Below, one piece after another: positions 25,767 through 35,482 of a stretch of DNA of 64,000 nucleotides. Location: positions 1 through 64,000 of the forward strand of contig DDTH01000006.1 of NCBI GenBank assembly GCA_002344055.1, read 5' to 3'. The stretch is from Sphingomonadales bacterium UBA2369. Lineage in GTDB: Bacteria; Pseudomonadota; Alphaproteobacteria; Sphingomonadales; Sphingomonadaceae. Under the pieces are notes generated by a model. That model saw only the letters and a list, made by a program, of their open reading frames with translations. It had not been told where the DNA came from and did no database searches. Made by a program: the position numbers and the translations under genes. Numbering within the stretch: position 1 is the first letter of the stretch; each line of letters begins with the position of its first letter.

Positions 25767-26609
25767 ATGCACGTCACCCTGTTCACGCCGGATTCGGCCT
25801 ATGAGGAATTCCGCCACGTCTGGGAGGCACGGATCGCGATGTATCGCGATCTGCTCGCGCCCCACGGCATCGGCGTCGATCCTGTCGCCTGGCCGGACGC
25901 GCGGCCCGGGCAGCCGGCGCTGGCCCTGCTCGCCTGGGGCTATCATCTGCAGCCGGCGCGGTGGGACGCATTGCTCGCCGGCTGGCCGGACGATGCGCCC
26001 TTGCTGAATCCGCCGTCGGTGCTGCGCTGGAACACCGACAAAATCTATCTCGCCGATCTCGCCGCGAAGGGCGTGCCGATCGTCCCGACCCATTTTGCGG
26101 ACATCGCGCATGACGAGGCGCTCGCGACGGCGCGGGAGGCGTTCGGCACGGACGAACTCGTGGTGAAGCCGCGCATTTCGGGCGGCGCCGCCTCCACCAG
26201 CCGCGTCGGCGCGAACGATCCCGCCCCCAATCTCGCGGGCGCGATGATCCAGCCCTTCCTGCCCTCGGTGCGGGATGCGGGCGAGCTGTCCGTCTTCTAT
26301 TTCGCCGGCAAGCGCGCCCATGCGGTCCGCAAGGTCGCGGCGGCGGGCGATTTCCGCGTCCAGCGCGAATATGGCGGGGCGTTCACCCTCGTCGAGCCGG
26401 ACGCAGCGGACATCGCGGTCGCCGAAGCCGCCCTCGCCGCCGCCCCGGAACCGCCTTTTTACGCCCGCGTCGATCTGATTCCCGACGGCGAAGGCCACCC
26501 GCTGGTCATGGAGCTGGAGCTGATCGAACCCGATCTCTATCTCGATCACGCACCCGATCTGGGCGCCGGCTTCGCGGCAGCGCTGGCCGAGCGGCTGCGC
26601 GCGCACTGA
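25767..26609 (+). CDS. ATP-grasp-domain protein of unknown substrate
   Basis: A protein of about 280 residues with an ATP-grasp fold: N-terminal pre-ATP-grasp domain, then WNTDKIYLADLAAKGVPIVPT, the ATP-binding DELVVKPRISGGAASTSRV, IQPFLPSV, GELSVFYFAGKRAHAVRKV, and the acid-rich metal site PFYARVDLIPDGEGHPLVMELELIEPDLYL. These segments resemble glutathione-synthetase-like ligases, but no substrate is evident. ATG 25755 is an alternative start four codons upstream. It sits between tilS and ftsH. Confidence 0.85.
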   Translation: MHVTLFTPDSAYEEFRHVWEARIAMYRDLLAPHGIGVDPVAWPDARPGQPALALLAWGYHLQPARWDALLAGWPDDAPLLNPPSVLRWNTDKIYLADLAAKGVPIVPTHFADIAHDEALATAREAFGTDELVVKPRISGGAASTSRVGANDPAPNLAGAMIQPFLPSVRDAGELSVFYFAGKRAHAVRKVAAAGDFRVQREYGGAFTLVEPDAADIAVAEAALAAAPEPPFYARVDLIPDGEGHPLVMELELIEPDLYLDHAPDLGAGFAAALAERLRAH

Positions 26610-26615
26610 ATTCTT

Positions 26616-26632
26616 ATCCAGCTATGCTGGAT
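26616..26632 (+). terminator. Short hairpin after the ATP-grasp gene
   Basis: ATCCAGC pairs with GCTGGAT around a three-base loop, seven bases after the stop codon. There is no T run, so it is a weak terminator or processing site. Confidence 0.35.
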
Positions 26633-26716
26633 CGGCACTGCCTTCGTTTCGGCTTTGCTGAAACAGATACTAAGCCGCCGTTCACCTCCCTGCGTTACAC
26701 CCTCGTCGCACACGCA

Positions 26717-26744
26717 TTGCGCTTGCACGCGTATTTCCTATCTT
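26717..26744 (+). promoter_or_regulatory. Candidate ftsH promoter
   Basis: TTGCGC (26717-26722) and TATCTT (26739-26744) are separated by 16 bases, a fair match to the alphaproteobacterial housekeeping promoter. Transcription would start near 26751, giving a leader of about 26 bases. The heat-shock sigma-32 consensus is not clearly present. Confidence 0.35.
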
Positions 26745-26776
26745 GAGCCTCGCATTCCTACAGGAACCGGTTTTCC

Positions 26777-28723
<1,947 letters not shown>

Positions 28724-28729
28724 CACCGC

Positions 28730-29461
28730 GTGTCGCTTGCGCCGGGTAGCGTTGGCATGATCGGTGCCGCGCTCCTCGGTCTCGGGACGATGCCTGCGAG
28801 CGCGACGCAGGTTCCTTTCGTGGGCTGTACCGGCAGCGGTCAGGCGGGGGTTGAGCACGCCCCTCGAAGCGGCGCGGTTCCGCGCGTTCCCGCAGCGGTC
28901 GCGGGACAATTGGCCTATTACAGCTCCAGCGGCTTCGGCGTTCTTGCGCCGCGCGGTTGGCATTGCTTTGCCACCAGCGGCTCGAGCGGCGGTTCGTTGA
29001 TCGTTTCGGAACGCCCGCTCAATACGCATTCGCTCGACAGCCTTTTCGGCCTGCGGGCGCGCGCTGTCGTAATTTCTTTCAGCTACGGTGGCACGTCGGG
29101 CCGTTTCGCCGTTGCGCGGGCTGTGCATCGGATGTTTCCCGCGTATGGTGCGTTCGCGCGGAACGTGGCGGCCGAGCGGGGCGGGATTGCGCGGCTCGAG
29201 CCGCCTTCGCCGCACGACCGCATCACCAGACGAAGCAGAACCGTCGCCGACTTCATCACGCCGGCCGGCCGTGACGGCGTGGGAACGGCGAGCCGTCTGG
29301 CGGCAAGCCCCGAGCCTATACAGGGAACCGCCATTCTTTTGCCCGATCAGGAAATGAATCTCGTGCAGATATCCCTTCGTCTGGGTCAGGCCAGGCGAGC
29401 CGAGACAGAGGCGATTCTCGCTCATTTCCGGGCGACGCGCGGCTCCCCGCCACCGCGATGA
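28730..29461 (+). CDS. Secreted protein of unknown function
   Basis: A 243-residue protein from GTG 28730 (ATG 28757 also possible), seven bases after ftsH. The N-terminus is a signal sequence ending near ASAT. A segment FGVLAPRGWHCFATSGSSGG is distinctive and I recall similar segments in uncharacterised secreted proteins of other bacteria. Codon use is less G/C-ending than in ftsH and nadD, which suggests a younger or less expressed gene. It separates ftsH from nadD. Confidence 0.7.
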   Translation: MSLAPGSVGMIGAALLGLGTMPASATQVPFVGCTGSGQAGVEHAPRSGAVPRVPAAVAGQLAYYSSSGFGVLAPRGWHCFATSGSSGGSLIVSERPLNTHSLDSLFGLRARAVVISFSYGGTSGRFAVARAVHRMFPAYGAFARNVAAERGGIARLEPPSPHDRITRRSRTVADFITPAGRDGVGTASRLAASPEPIQGTAILLPDQEMNLVQISLRLGQARRAETEAILAHFRATRGSPPPR

Positions 29462-29468
29462 GGCGGGC

Positions 29469-30110
29469 ATGAAACTCACCGGCCTGCTCGGCGGCTCGTT
29501 CAATCCGGCGCACCAGGGCCATCGCGCGATCAGCCTCGCGGCGATGGCGGCGCTGGGGCTGGACGATTTCTGGTGGCTGGTCTCGCCGGGCAATCCGCTG
29601 AAGCCCGCCGCCGGCATGGCGCCCTTCCCCGCCCGCTTCGCCTCGGCGGTCGCGGCCGCCAAGGGCAGCGGGATCAAGGTGACCGGGATCGAGCGGCAGC
29701 TCGGCACGCGTTATACCGTCGATACGCTGCGCGCGCTGGTCCGCCGCTTCCCGCGCCGGCAGTTCGTGTGGCTGATGGGCGCGGACAATCTGGCGCAATT
29801 CCACCTGTGGAAGGATTGGCAGGAGATCGCGGCGACGGTGCCGATTGCCGTCGCGACGCGTCCGGGCTATGAGGAGCAGGCCCGGGCGGCGACCGCCATG
29901 GGCTGGCTGCGGGATCACGTCCTTACCGCGGACCAGGCGAAAGGACGGACTGAGTGGAGCCTGCCGGCCCTCGTGCTGCTGAACCTGCCGCCCGATCCGA
30001 CGTCTTCCACCGCCATCCGCGCCGCCGATCCCGATTGGCACGAATCTGACAAATATCGGTTATATGCAAAGGGCTTGCGCGACGGTGTCACGCGCGAGCC
30101 GGTAACTTGA
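29469..30110 (+). CDS. nadD: Nicotinate-nucleotide adenylyltransferase
   Basis: Makes deamido-NAD from nicotinate mononucleotide and ATP. 213 residues with the nucleotidyltransferase motif GLLGGSFNPAHQGH at the N-terminus (the HxGH equivalent is HQGH), VSPGNPLKP for phosphate and nucleotide binding, MGADNLAQFHLWKDW, and the second motif STAIRA near the C-terminus. It precedes rsfS with a four-base overlap if TTG 30107 is used; this nadD-rsfS-rlmH order is widely conserved. Confidence 0.96.
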   Translation: MKLTGLLGGSFNPAHQGHRAISLAAMAALGLDDFWWLVSPGNPLKPAAGMAPFPARFASAVAAAKGSGIKVTGIERQLGTRYTVDTLRALVRRFPRRQFVWLMGADNLAQFHLWKDWQEIAATVPIAVATRPGYEEQARAATAMGWLRDHVLTADQAKGRTEWSLPALVLLNLPPDPTSSTAIRAADPDWHESDKYRLYAKGLRDGVTREPVT

Positions 30111-30121
30111 AGGAAGGCTTT

Positions 30122-30529
30122 TTGCCCAAATCCACGCCTGCTCCCGACAAAGAAGGAGCCAAGATTTCCAACGATGGTTCGGCCGAGGCGCTGCACGCCC
30201 TCATCATGCAATCGCTCGACGACGATCAGGCGGTGGAGCTGGTCTCCATCCCGCTGGCCGGCAAATCCAGCATCGCCGATTATATGGTGATCGCCAGCGG
30301 CCGCTCGACCCGTCAGGTCGCGTCGATGGCGCAGAAACTGTCCGAGAAGATCAAGCAGGAGCTGAAGCGCCATGTGCGCGTCGAAGGCCTGCCGGTCGCC
30401 GACTGGGTGCTGATCGACGCCGACGATGTGATCGTCCACCTGTTCCGTCCGGAGGTCCGCAGCTTCTACAATCTGGAACGGATGTGGGCGTTCGAGGACG
30501 ATGCCAAGCCCGCCGCGGCGGGGGCGTAA
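30122..30529 (+). CDS. rsfS: Ribosome silencing factor RsfS
   Basis: Binds ribosomal protein uL14 and blocks subunit joining when nutrients are low. About 135 residues, with the family signatures DDQAVELVSIPLAGKSSIADYMVIASGRS, ADWVLIDADDVIVHLF and YNLERMW. No ATG is available: TTG 30122 follows AGGAAGG (30111-30117), and TTG 30107 (overlapping the nadD stop) is the other choice. Its TAA stop is directly followed, in the same frame, by rlmH. Confidence 0.93.
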   Translation: MPKSTPAPDKEGAKISNDGSAEALHALIMQSLDDDQAVELVSIPLAGKSSIADYMVIASGRSTRQVASMAQKLSEKIKQELKRHVRVEGLPVADWVLIDADDVIVHLFRPEVRSFYNLERMWAFEDDAKPAAAGA

Positions 30530-30952
30530 ATCCTTCTCCACATCGTCGCGCGGGGGAAGATTGGCCGCTCGCCGGAAGCCGAACTCGTGCAGCGCTATCT
30601 CGGGCGGATCGCCTGGCCCACGAAGGTCACCGAATTGCCGGAAAGCGGCGGCCGGCTGCCGGATCGGCCCGCCAGCGGCGCCCTGATCCTGCTCGACGAG
30701 AAAGGCGAGACGCTTTCGTCGGTCGAACTGGCGCGCAAGCTCGAAACCTGGCGCGACCGTGGCATGCGCGAAGCGCAATTCCGGATCGGCGGCGCGGACG
30801 GATTCGACGACGCGCAACGGGGCGAGGCGGACCTTTTGCTCTCCTTCGGCCGCGCGACCTGGCCGCATCTGCTCGCCCGCGCGATGCTGGCCGAACAATT
30901 GTATCGCGCGACGAGCGTGCTTGCGAACCACCCCTATCATCGGGAAGGATAG
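30530..30952 (+). CDS. rlmH: 23S rRNA (pseudouridine1915-N3)-methyltransferase RlmH with a non-standard start
   Basis: SPOUT-class methyltransferase for pseudouridine 1915 in helix 69. The 140-codon frame begins directly after the rsfS TAA: codons ATC CTT CTC CAC encode the conserved beta-strand (LLHIVARGKIGRSPEAELVQRYL). The C-terminal knot is intact (ADLLLSFGRATWPHLLARAM, LYRATSVLANHPYH). No ATG, GTG or TTG exists in frame before GTG 30587, which would remove the conserved first strand. ATC is thus the probable start, unless the sequence has an error or the protein is made by reading through rsfS. Confidence 0.85.
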   Translation: MLLHIVARGKIGRSPEAELVQRYLGRIAWPTKVTELPESGGRLPDRPASGALILLDEKGETLSSVELARKLETWRDRGMREAQFRIGGADGFDDAQRGEADLLLSFGRATWPHLLARAMLAEQLYRATSVLANHPYHREG

Positions 30953-30956
30953 GGGC

Positions 30957-32111
30957 ATGAAGGCTTGGCACATCCTGTCCTGCATCGCGGCGCTCGGCGC
31001 GGGCGGTCTCGCCTTTGCCGCCGAGCAGGATGCGACACCCGCCGGGCTGAAGGCGGCGCAGGAGGAAGCGCGGGAATCGCTGGCCCGCTCGCAGCAGTTC
31101 GAGGCGGCCGCGGCCAAGGCCACCAACGAGGCCGATCGCGCCCGCGCCGAGACCGAGGCGCTGGCCGCGCGCATCCAGGCGGCGGAAGCCGAGATCACCG
31201 CCGCCGAAACCCGCTCCGCCATCATCGACAATCAACTGCGCGAGCAGCGCGCCCGGCTGGCCGAGCGGCAGGGGCCGCTGATCCGCATTACCGCCGCCCT
31301 GCAATCGCTCAGCCGCCGCCCGCCGGCTCTGGCCCTGGTCCAGCCCGGCAGCCTGGAAAATGCCGTGCGCGTCCGCGCCATCCTCGCCGCGACCCTGCCC
31401 CGGATCCGCGAGCGCACCGCCGCCGTCCGCGGCGACCTCGACCGCACCCGCACGTTGCGCGACCAGCAAGGCGTGGCGCGCGAGGCTCTGGTCGCCAGCC
31501 GCGGCGAACTGGCTGGCCGTCGTGAAGCGCTGGCGCAGATGGAAACGCAGCAGCGCGCCCGCTCCGCCGGCTTCGCCCAGCTGGCGCTGAAGGAATCCGA
31601 CCGCGCCCTGGCGCTCGGCGAGGAGGCGCGGCGGGTCGAGACCTTGACCAATGACAGCGCCTTCCGCGAGCGCCTGTCCGCCAATCTCGCCACCCTGCCC
31701 GGGCCGACGCAGCGGCCGGTGACGGGCGGCGAGCAAGCCCCCGCCGGACCCGCTTTCCTGATGCCCGCCACCGGTCGCGTGATCGAAGGCGTCGGCGAAC
31801 TGAACGACGCCGGTGTCCACGCCCGCGGCGTGGTTATGACGGTGGACGGCGACACGCCAGTGCGTGCGCCAGCCGCGGGCCGCGTCGCTTATGCCGGGCC
31901 GTTCCGCGGCTACGGGCTGGTGCTGATTCTCGATCATGGCGACGGCTGGACCTCGGTCGTCACCGGTCTCGAGGCGATCGGCCAGCGGGTCGGTGACCGG
32001 ATCGGTCAAGGCGCGGCGATCGGCCGCGCCAGCGGCGGCAACGAACGCCTGACCGTGGAATTGCGCTATCAGGGCCGCCCCGTGCCGATCACCGCGTTTC
32101 TGGCGCGGTAG
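30957..32111 (+). CDS. envC: EnvC-like murein hydrolase activator (degenerate M23/LytM domain)
   Basis: A 384-residue periplasmic protein with a signal peptide (1-22, ending AFAAE), a long coiled-coil rich in Ala/Glu/Arg (about 25-255), and a C-terminal LytM domain (about 270-384). The zinc ligands are lost: the first site reads VHARGVVMTV and the second strand ILDHGDGWTSVVTGL lacks the HxH pair, so it should activate amidases rather than cut peptidoglycan itself, as EnvC does. ATG 30957 lies four bases after rlmH. It is followed by ctpA, a common neighbour. Confidence 0.9.
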   Translation: MKAWHILSCIAALGAGGLAFAAEQDATPAGLKAAQEEARESLARSQQFEAAAAKATNEADRARAETEALAARIQAAEAEITAAETRSAIIDNQLREQRARLAERQGPLIRITAALQSLSRRPPALALVQPGSLENAVRVRAILAATLPRIRERTAAVRGDLDRTRTLRDQQGVAREALVASRGELAGRREALAQMETQQRARSAGFAQLALKESDRALALGEEARRVETLTNDSAFRERLSANLATLPGPTQRPVTGGEQAPAGPAFLMPATGRVIEGVGELNDAGVHARGVVMTVDGDTPVRAPAAGRVAYAGPFRGYGLVLILDHGDGWTSVVTGLEAIGQRVGDRIGQGAAIGRASGGNERLTVELRYQGRPVPITAFLAR

Positions 32112-32168
32112 AATATCGCACCGGCCCGCATCCGCCATTCATCCCCGGTTGTGGTCCGCTCCCTAGAA

Positions 32169-32198
32169 ATGCTGTAGTAAGGGCCTGAAACACAGCAT
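32169..32198 (+). promoter_or_regulatory. Dyad in the ctpA upstream region
   Basis: ATGCTGT (32169-32175) and ACAGCAT (32192-32198) form a seven-base inverted repeat 12 bases before the ctpA ATG. It could be a leader hairpin or an operator. No identity is assigned. Confidence 0.3.
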
Positions 32199-32209
32199 AT
32201 CGGATCGCC

Positions 32210-33550
32210 ATGAACAGCAATCTCATTCGCTCGCTCGCGCTCGTCGGCGCGGTGGCCGTCCTCCCGGCGACGACCGCGGCCCTGGCCCAGGTCGAGGTCG
32301 ATACCTATCGCGAGCTCGACGAGTTCGTCAGCGTGCTCAACCGCATCCGCTCGGAATATGTCGATCAGGTCGATGACCGCACCCTCATCCGGGGCGCCAT
32401 CGACGGCATGCTGAACAGCCTCGATCCGCACTCTTCCTATCTGGACGCGCGCGGCTTCACCAACATGATGTCCACCACCGACGGCAATTATGGCGGCCTC
32501 GGCCTCACCGTCACGATGGAGGATGGGGCGGTGAAGGTGATCGCCGCGACGCGCGGCACGCCGGCCGATCAGGCCGGGATCAAGGCGGGCGATTTCATCA
32601 CCCATGTCGACGGCCAGCTCTTCTTTGGCGGCACGCTGGACGAAGCGGTGGACAAGATGCGCGGCCAGCCAGGCACCTCCGTGCGGCTGCGCGTGGTCCG
32701 GCCGGGCCGGGACCAGCCGATGGAATTGAACATCACCCGCGCCATCATCGACATTCCGGCGGTGCGTTCGGAGGTCAAGGACCGGGTCGGCATCATCACC
32801 GTCACCACCTTCAACCGCAACACGACCGAGATGGCCCGCCGCGCGATCGCGGAGATGGAGCGCAACCCGCAAGGCGCGCCGCTCGGCTACGTCATCGATC
32901 TCAGGTCCAATCCGGGCGGCCTGCTCGATCAGGCCATCTCGCTGTCCGACCTGTTCCTCGAGCGCGGCGAAGTCGTCTCGCAGCGCGGCCGGGCACGCAC
33001 GGACATCGAGCGTTATTATGCCGAACCGGGCGACGCGACCGGCGGCAAGCCGATCGTCGTGCTGGTCGACGCTGGCAGCGCTTCCGCTTCCGAGATCGTC
33101 GCCGCCGCGCTGCAGGACCACCGTCGCGGCCTCGTCATGGGCGAACGCACCTTCGGCAAGGGTTCGGTGCAGACTTTGGTGCCGCTCGGCAGCGGCCAGA
33201 CCGCGATCCGGCTTACCACGGCGCGTTACTACACGCCCTCCGGCCGTTCGGTGCAGGAAGGCGGGATCCAGCCGGACATCATGGTGCCGCAGCTCAGCGA
33301 TCCGGATTACCGCTCCCGCACCCGCGTGCGCGAATCCGATCTGCGCCGGCATCTCGTGAACGAGGGCGCGATTCAGGACGACGTGATCCAGGATGATGGC
33401 CGCCCCGATCCGCGCTTCGCGATGACCGCCGAGCAATTGCGCGAACGCGGCATCACCGATTTCCAGCTGCATTACGCGCTGGAGACGATCGCCCGTCTCG
33501 GCCGCACGCAGCAGGCGACCGGCACGACCACCACGCCGTCGCGCCGCTGA
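32210..33550 (+). CDS. ctpA: Carboxy-terminal processing protease (S41)
   Basis: A 446-residue periplasmic serine protease. Signal peptide 1-26 (ends ALAQ), a PDZ domain (about 95-165; GGLGLTVTMEDGAVKV, GIKAGDFITHVDG) and the S41 core with VIDLRSNPGGLLD and the catalytic dyad Ser292 (in AGSASASEI) and Lys317 (GERTFGKGSVQ), spaced 25 residues apart as usual. CtpA enzymes trim envelope proteins and control cell-wall hydrolases, fitting the envC-like neighbour upstream. Confidence 0.96.
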   Translation: MNSNLIRSLALVGAVAVLPATTAALAQVEVDTYRELDEFVSVLNRIRSEYVDQVDDRTLIRGAIDGMLNSLDPHSSYLDARGFTNMMSTTDGNYGGLGLTVTMEDGAVKVIAATRGTPADQAGIKAGDFITHVDGQLFFGGTLDEAVDKMRGQPGTSVRLRVVRPGRDQPMELNITRAIIDIPAVRSEVKDRVGIITVTTFNRNTTEMARRAIAEMERNPQGAPLGYVIDLRSNPGGLLDQAISLSDLFLERGEVVSQRGRARTDIERYYAEPGDATGGKPIVVLVDAGSASASEIVAAALQDHRRGLVMGERTFGKGSVQTLVPLGSGQTAIRLTTARYYTPSGRSVQEGGIQPDIMVPQLSDPDYRSRTRVRESDLRRHLVNEGAIQDDVIQDDGRPDPRFAMTAEQLRERGITDFQLHYALETIARLGRTQQATGTTTTPSRR

Positions 33551-33557
33551 GGCCAAT

Positions 33558-34058
33558 ATGGTGGCGGCACGCGGTTCCGGAGCGCTTGCGCTCGCCAAGG
33601 CTCTGGCCCTGCTCGTCCCGGCAGCCTTGCTCGCGGGCGCCTATGGCTCGCAATATTGGGGCGGGCTGGTGCCGTGCGAGATGTGCTACTGGCAGCGCTG
33701 GCCGCATATGGCGGCGCTGGCGCTGGCCATCGCCGCTTATGCCTTTGCCGGCATGCCCGATCGCGGCCGCAGCTTCGTCTGGCTGGCGGCGCTCGCCATA
33801 TTGATCAGCGGCGGCATCGGCGTCTGGCACGCCGGGATCGAAGCGGGCTATTTCGGCGGCATCACGACCTGCTCGTCGACCGGGGGCGGCTCCTCGCTCG
33901 AGGAGATCATGGCGCGGCCCATGATCCGCTGCGACGAAATCCAGTTCAGCTTTCTCGGCATCTCCATGGCGGGATGGAATGCGGTCATTTCCATTTCTGC
34001 TGCGTTGGTGATCGCATGGTTGAGTCTGAAGCGCCCCAGAAATCCGGTAGCGGCATGA
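33558..34058 (+). CDS. dsbB: Disulfide bond formation protein DsbB family
   Basis: A 166-residue inner-membrane protein with four helices that reoxidises DsbA using quinone. The first cysteine pair is CEMC at residues 40-43 (with the following YWQRWPH, an Arg near the quinone), and the second pair is Cys105 and Cys125 in the long periplasmic loop. Both pairs needed for activity are present. The stop overlaps the coq7 ATG (ATGA), which links two quinone-related genes. Confidence 0.93.
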   Translation: MVAARGSGALALAKALALLVPAALLAGAYGSQYWGGLVPCEMCYWQRWPHMAALALAIAAYAFAGMPDRGRSFVWLAALAILISGGIGVWHAGIEAGYFGGITTCSSTGGGSSLEEIMARPMIRCDEIQFSFLGISMAGWNAVISISAALVIAWLSLKRPRNPVAA

Positions 34059-34603
34059 CCGAGGCCCGCCCCGGCTGGCGGCCAGGCGACCGTCGCGCCG
34101 ACACGAAATCCATGCTGCGCGTCGATCAGGCGGGCGAATATGGCGCCGTGCGCATCTATGCCGGACAGGCGGCGGTGCTGGGTCAGGAACACCCGACCGC
34201 GCGGCTGGTGGCGCAGATGGCGAGCCAGGAGGAGCGCCACCTCGCCACCTTCGACCGGATGATGGCCGAACGCGGGGTGCGGCCGACCCTGCTCCAGCCA
34301 TTCTGGCACGTCGCCGGCCATGCGCTGGGCGCGGCGACGGCTTTGATCGGCCCGAAGGCGGCGATGGCCTGCACGGCGGCGATCGAGGACGAGATTGACG
34401 AGCATTATGGCGAGCAGCGCGCCGCGCTCGGCTCGGACGATCCCGAGCTTTCGGACCGGATCGCCGAATTCCAGGCGGAGGAGGTCGAGCATCGCGACCT
34501 CGCGCTCGCCCACGGCGCCGAGGAAGCGGTCGCCTATCCCCTGCTCTATTCGGCGGTGCGCGCCGGTTGCCGCACTGCTATCTTCCTGTCGAAGAGGATC
34601 TGA
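34055..34603 (+). CDS. coq7: Demethoxyubiquinone hydroxylase (COQ7 family)
   Basis: Di-iron enzyme hydroxylating demethoxyubiquinone late in ubiquinone synthesis. The 182-residue protein shows the carboxylate-His ligand set of the family: Glu28 in RVDQAGEYGA, ExxH at 59-62 (QEERH), a Glu in IEDEIDEHY, and ExxH at 143-146 (EEVEHRD). It is the single-length form typical of alphaproteobacteria. ATG 34055 overlaps the dsbB stop. ubiG at 10476-11216 belongs to the same pathway. Confidence 0.95.
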   Translation: MTEARPGWRPGDRRADTKSMLRVDQAGEYGAVRIYAGQAAVLGQEHPTARLVAQMASQEERHLATFDRMMAERGVRPTLLQPFWHVAGHALGAATALIGPKAAMACTAAIEDEIDEHYGEQRAALGSDDPELSDRIAEFQAEEVEHRDLALAHGAEEAVAYPLLYSAVRAGCRTAIFLSKRI

Positions 34604-34606
34604 ATC

Positions 34607-35278
34607 ATGCGTGCCACCATCGCTCTTGCTCTGCTGTTCAGCGCCGCCCCGGCACTCGCGCAGACCGCCCAGCCGACAACGGCCGATGTCGCCGATCTGC
34701 GCGTCAGCCAGGTGATCGTGTTCGGGGACGATGCCTGCCCGGCGCCGGCCAATCCCGACGAGGAAATCGTGGTCTGCGCCCGCTTCCGGGAAGACGAGCG
34801 CTTCCGCATCCCGGAGAATCTGCGCGGCGACCCGAATGCGCCGCAGAATCAGAGCTGGGCCAATCGGGCGATCGAATTGTCCTATGTCGGCCGCAGCGGC
34901 ATCGGCAGCTGCTCGCCGGTCGGCGGCGCGGGCTTCACCGGCTGCAACCAGCAATTGATCAACCAGGCAGTCGCCGAGCGCCGCGGCCGACCGGAGGTCA
35001 ATTGGGCGCGGCTGATCGAGCAGGCGCGGCAGGAGCGCCTTTCCGGCATCAACGCCGCCTCGGCCGAGGAAGAAATGATGGCCGGTGGCAATCGCCGTCT
35101 GCAGCAATTGCGGATCCAGCAAGGCCAGCTTTGCCCGCCCAGCACGGAAGCGGTGGTCATCACCTGCACCTATCCCGACGGCACGACTGCCCCGGTCCAG
35201 CCCGCCGGTGAGCCGGTGATCCCGATCGGAGGCCGAGTACTGCCCGCGACCCCCCAGGCGACACCGCAAGGAAATTAA
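34607..35278 (+). CDS. Secreted protein of unknown function
   Basis: A 223-residue protein, three bases after coq7, with a signal peptide (1-18, ending ALAQ). The mature N-terminal part has EEIVVCARFREDERFRIPE and a Cys pair region GIGSCSPVGGAGFTGCNQQ; the C-terminal part is Pro/Thr-rich with another Cys pair (QLCPPS, VITCTYP). It looks like a conserved sphingomonad periplasmic protein, but I know no function. Confidence 0.8.
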   Translation: MRATIALALLFSAAPALAQTAQPTTADVADLRVSQVIVFGDDACPAPANPDEEIVVCARFREDERFRIPENLRGDPNAPQNQSWANRAIELSYVGRSGIGSCSPVGGAGFTGCNQQLINQAVAERRGRPEVNWARLIEQARQERLSGINAASAEEEMMAGGNRRLQQLRIQQGQLCPPSTEAVVITCTYPDGTTAPVQPAGEPVIPIGGRVLPATPQATPQGN

Positions 35279-35300
35279 GCCTCACCCCAAATCCCGATCA

Positions 35301-35377
35301 TGCTGAGCTTGTCGAAGCACTGTCCTTCTCTTAGCCTCTAAGAAAGGGCAGGCCTTCGACAAGCTCAGGCTGAGCGG
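35301..35377. repeat. Palindromic intergenic repeat, family 2, copy 1
   Basis: TGAGCTTGTCGAAG near the left end and CTTCGACAAGCTCA near the right end are perfect 14-base inverted arms around a short centre. The arms occur again in a longer element at 45285-45425. It lies between the secreted-protein gene and the permease. Confidence 0.8.
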
Positions 35378-35482
35378 ATTCGGATTGGTCGCAAGCCGAT
35401 CTGGTCGGGGGAGGATCAAATCGAACAGCGTGATTCAGCGGGCACGAGCCTGCGCCGCGACATCGGCTTTACCGGCTCGGCC

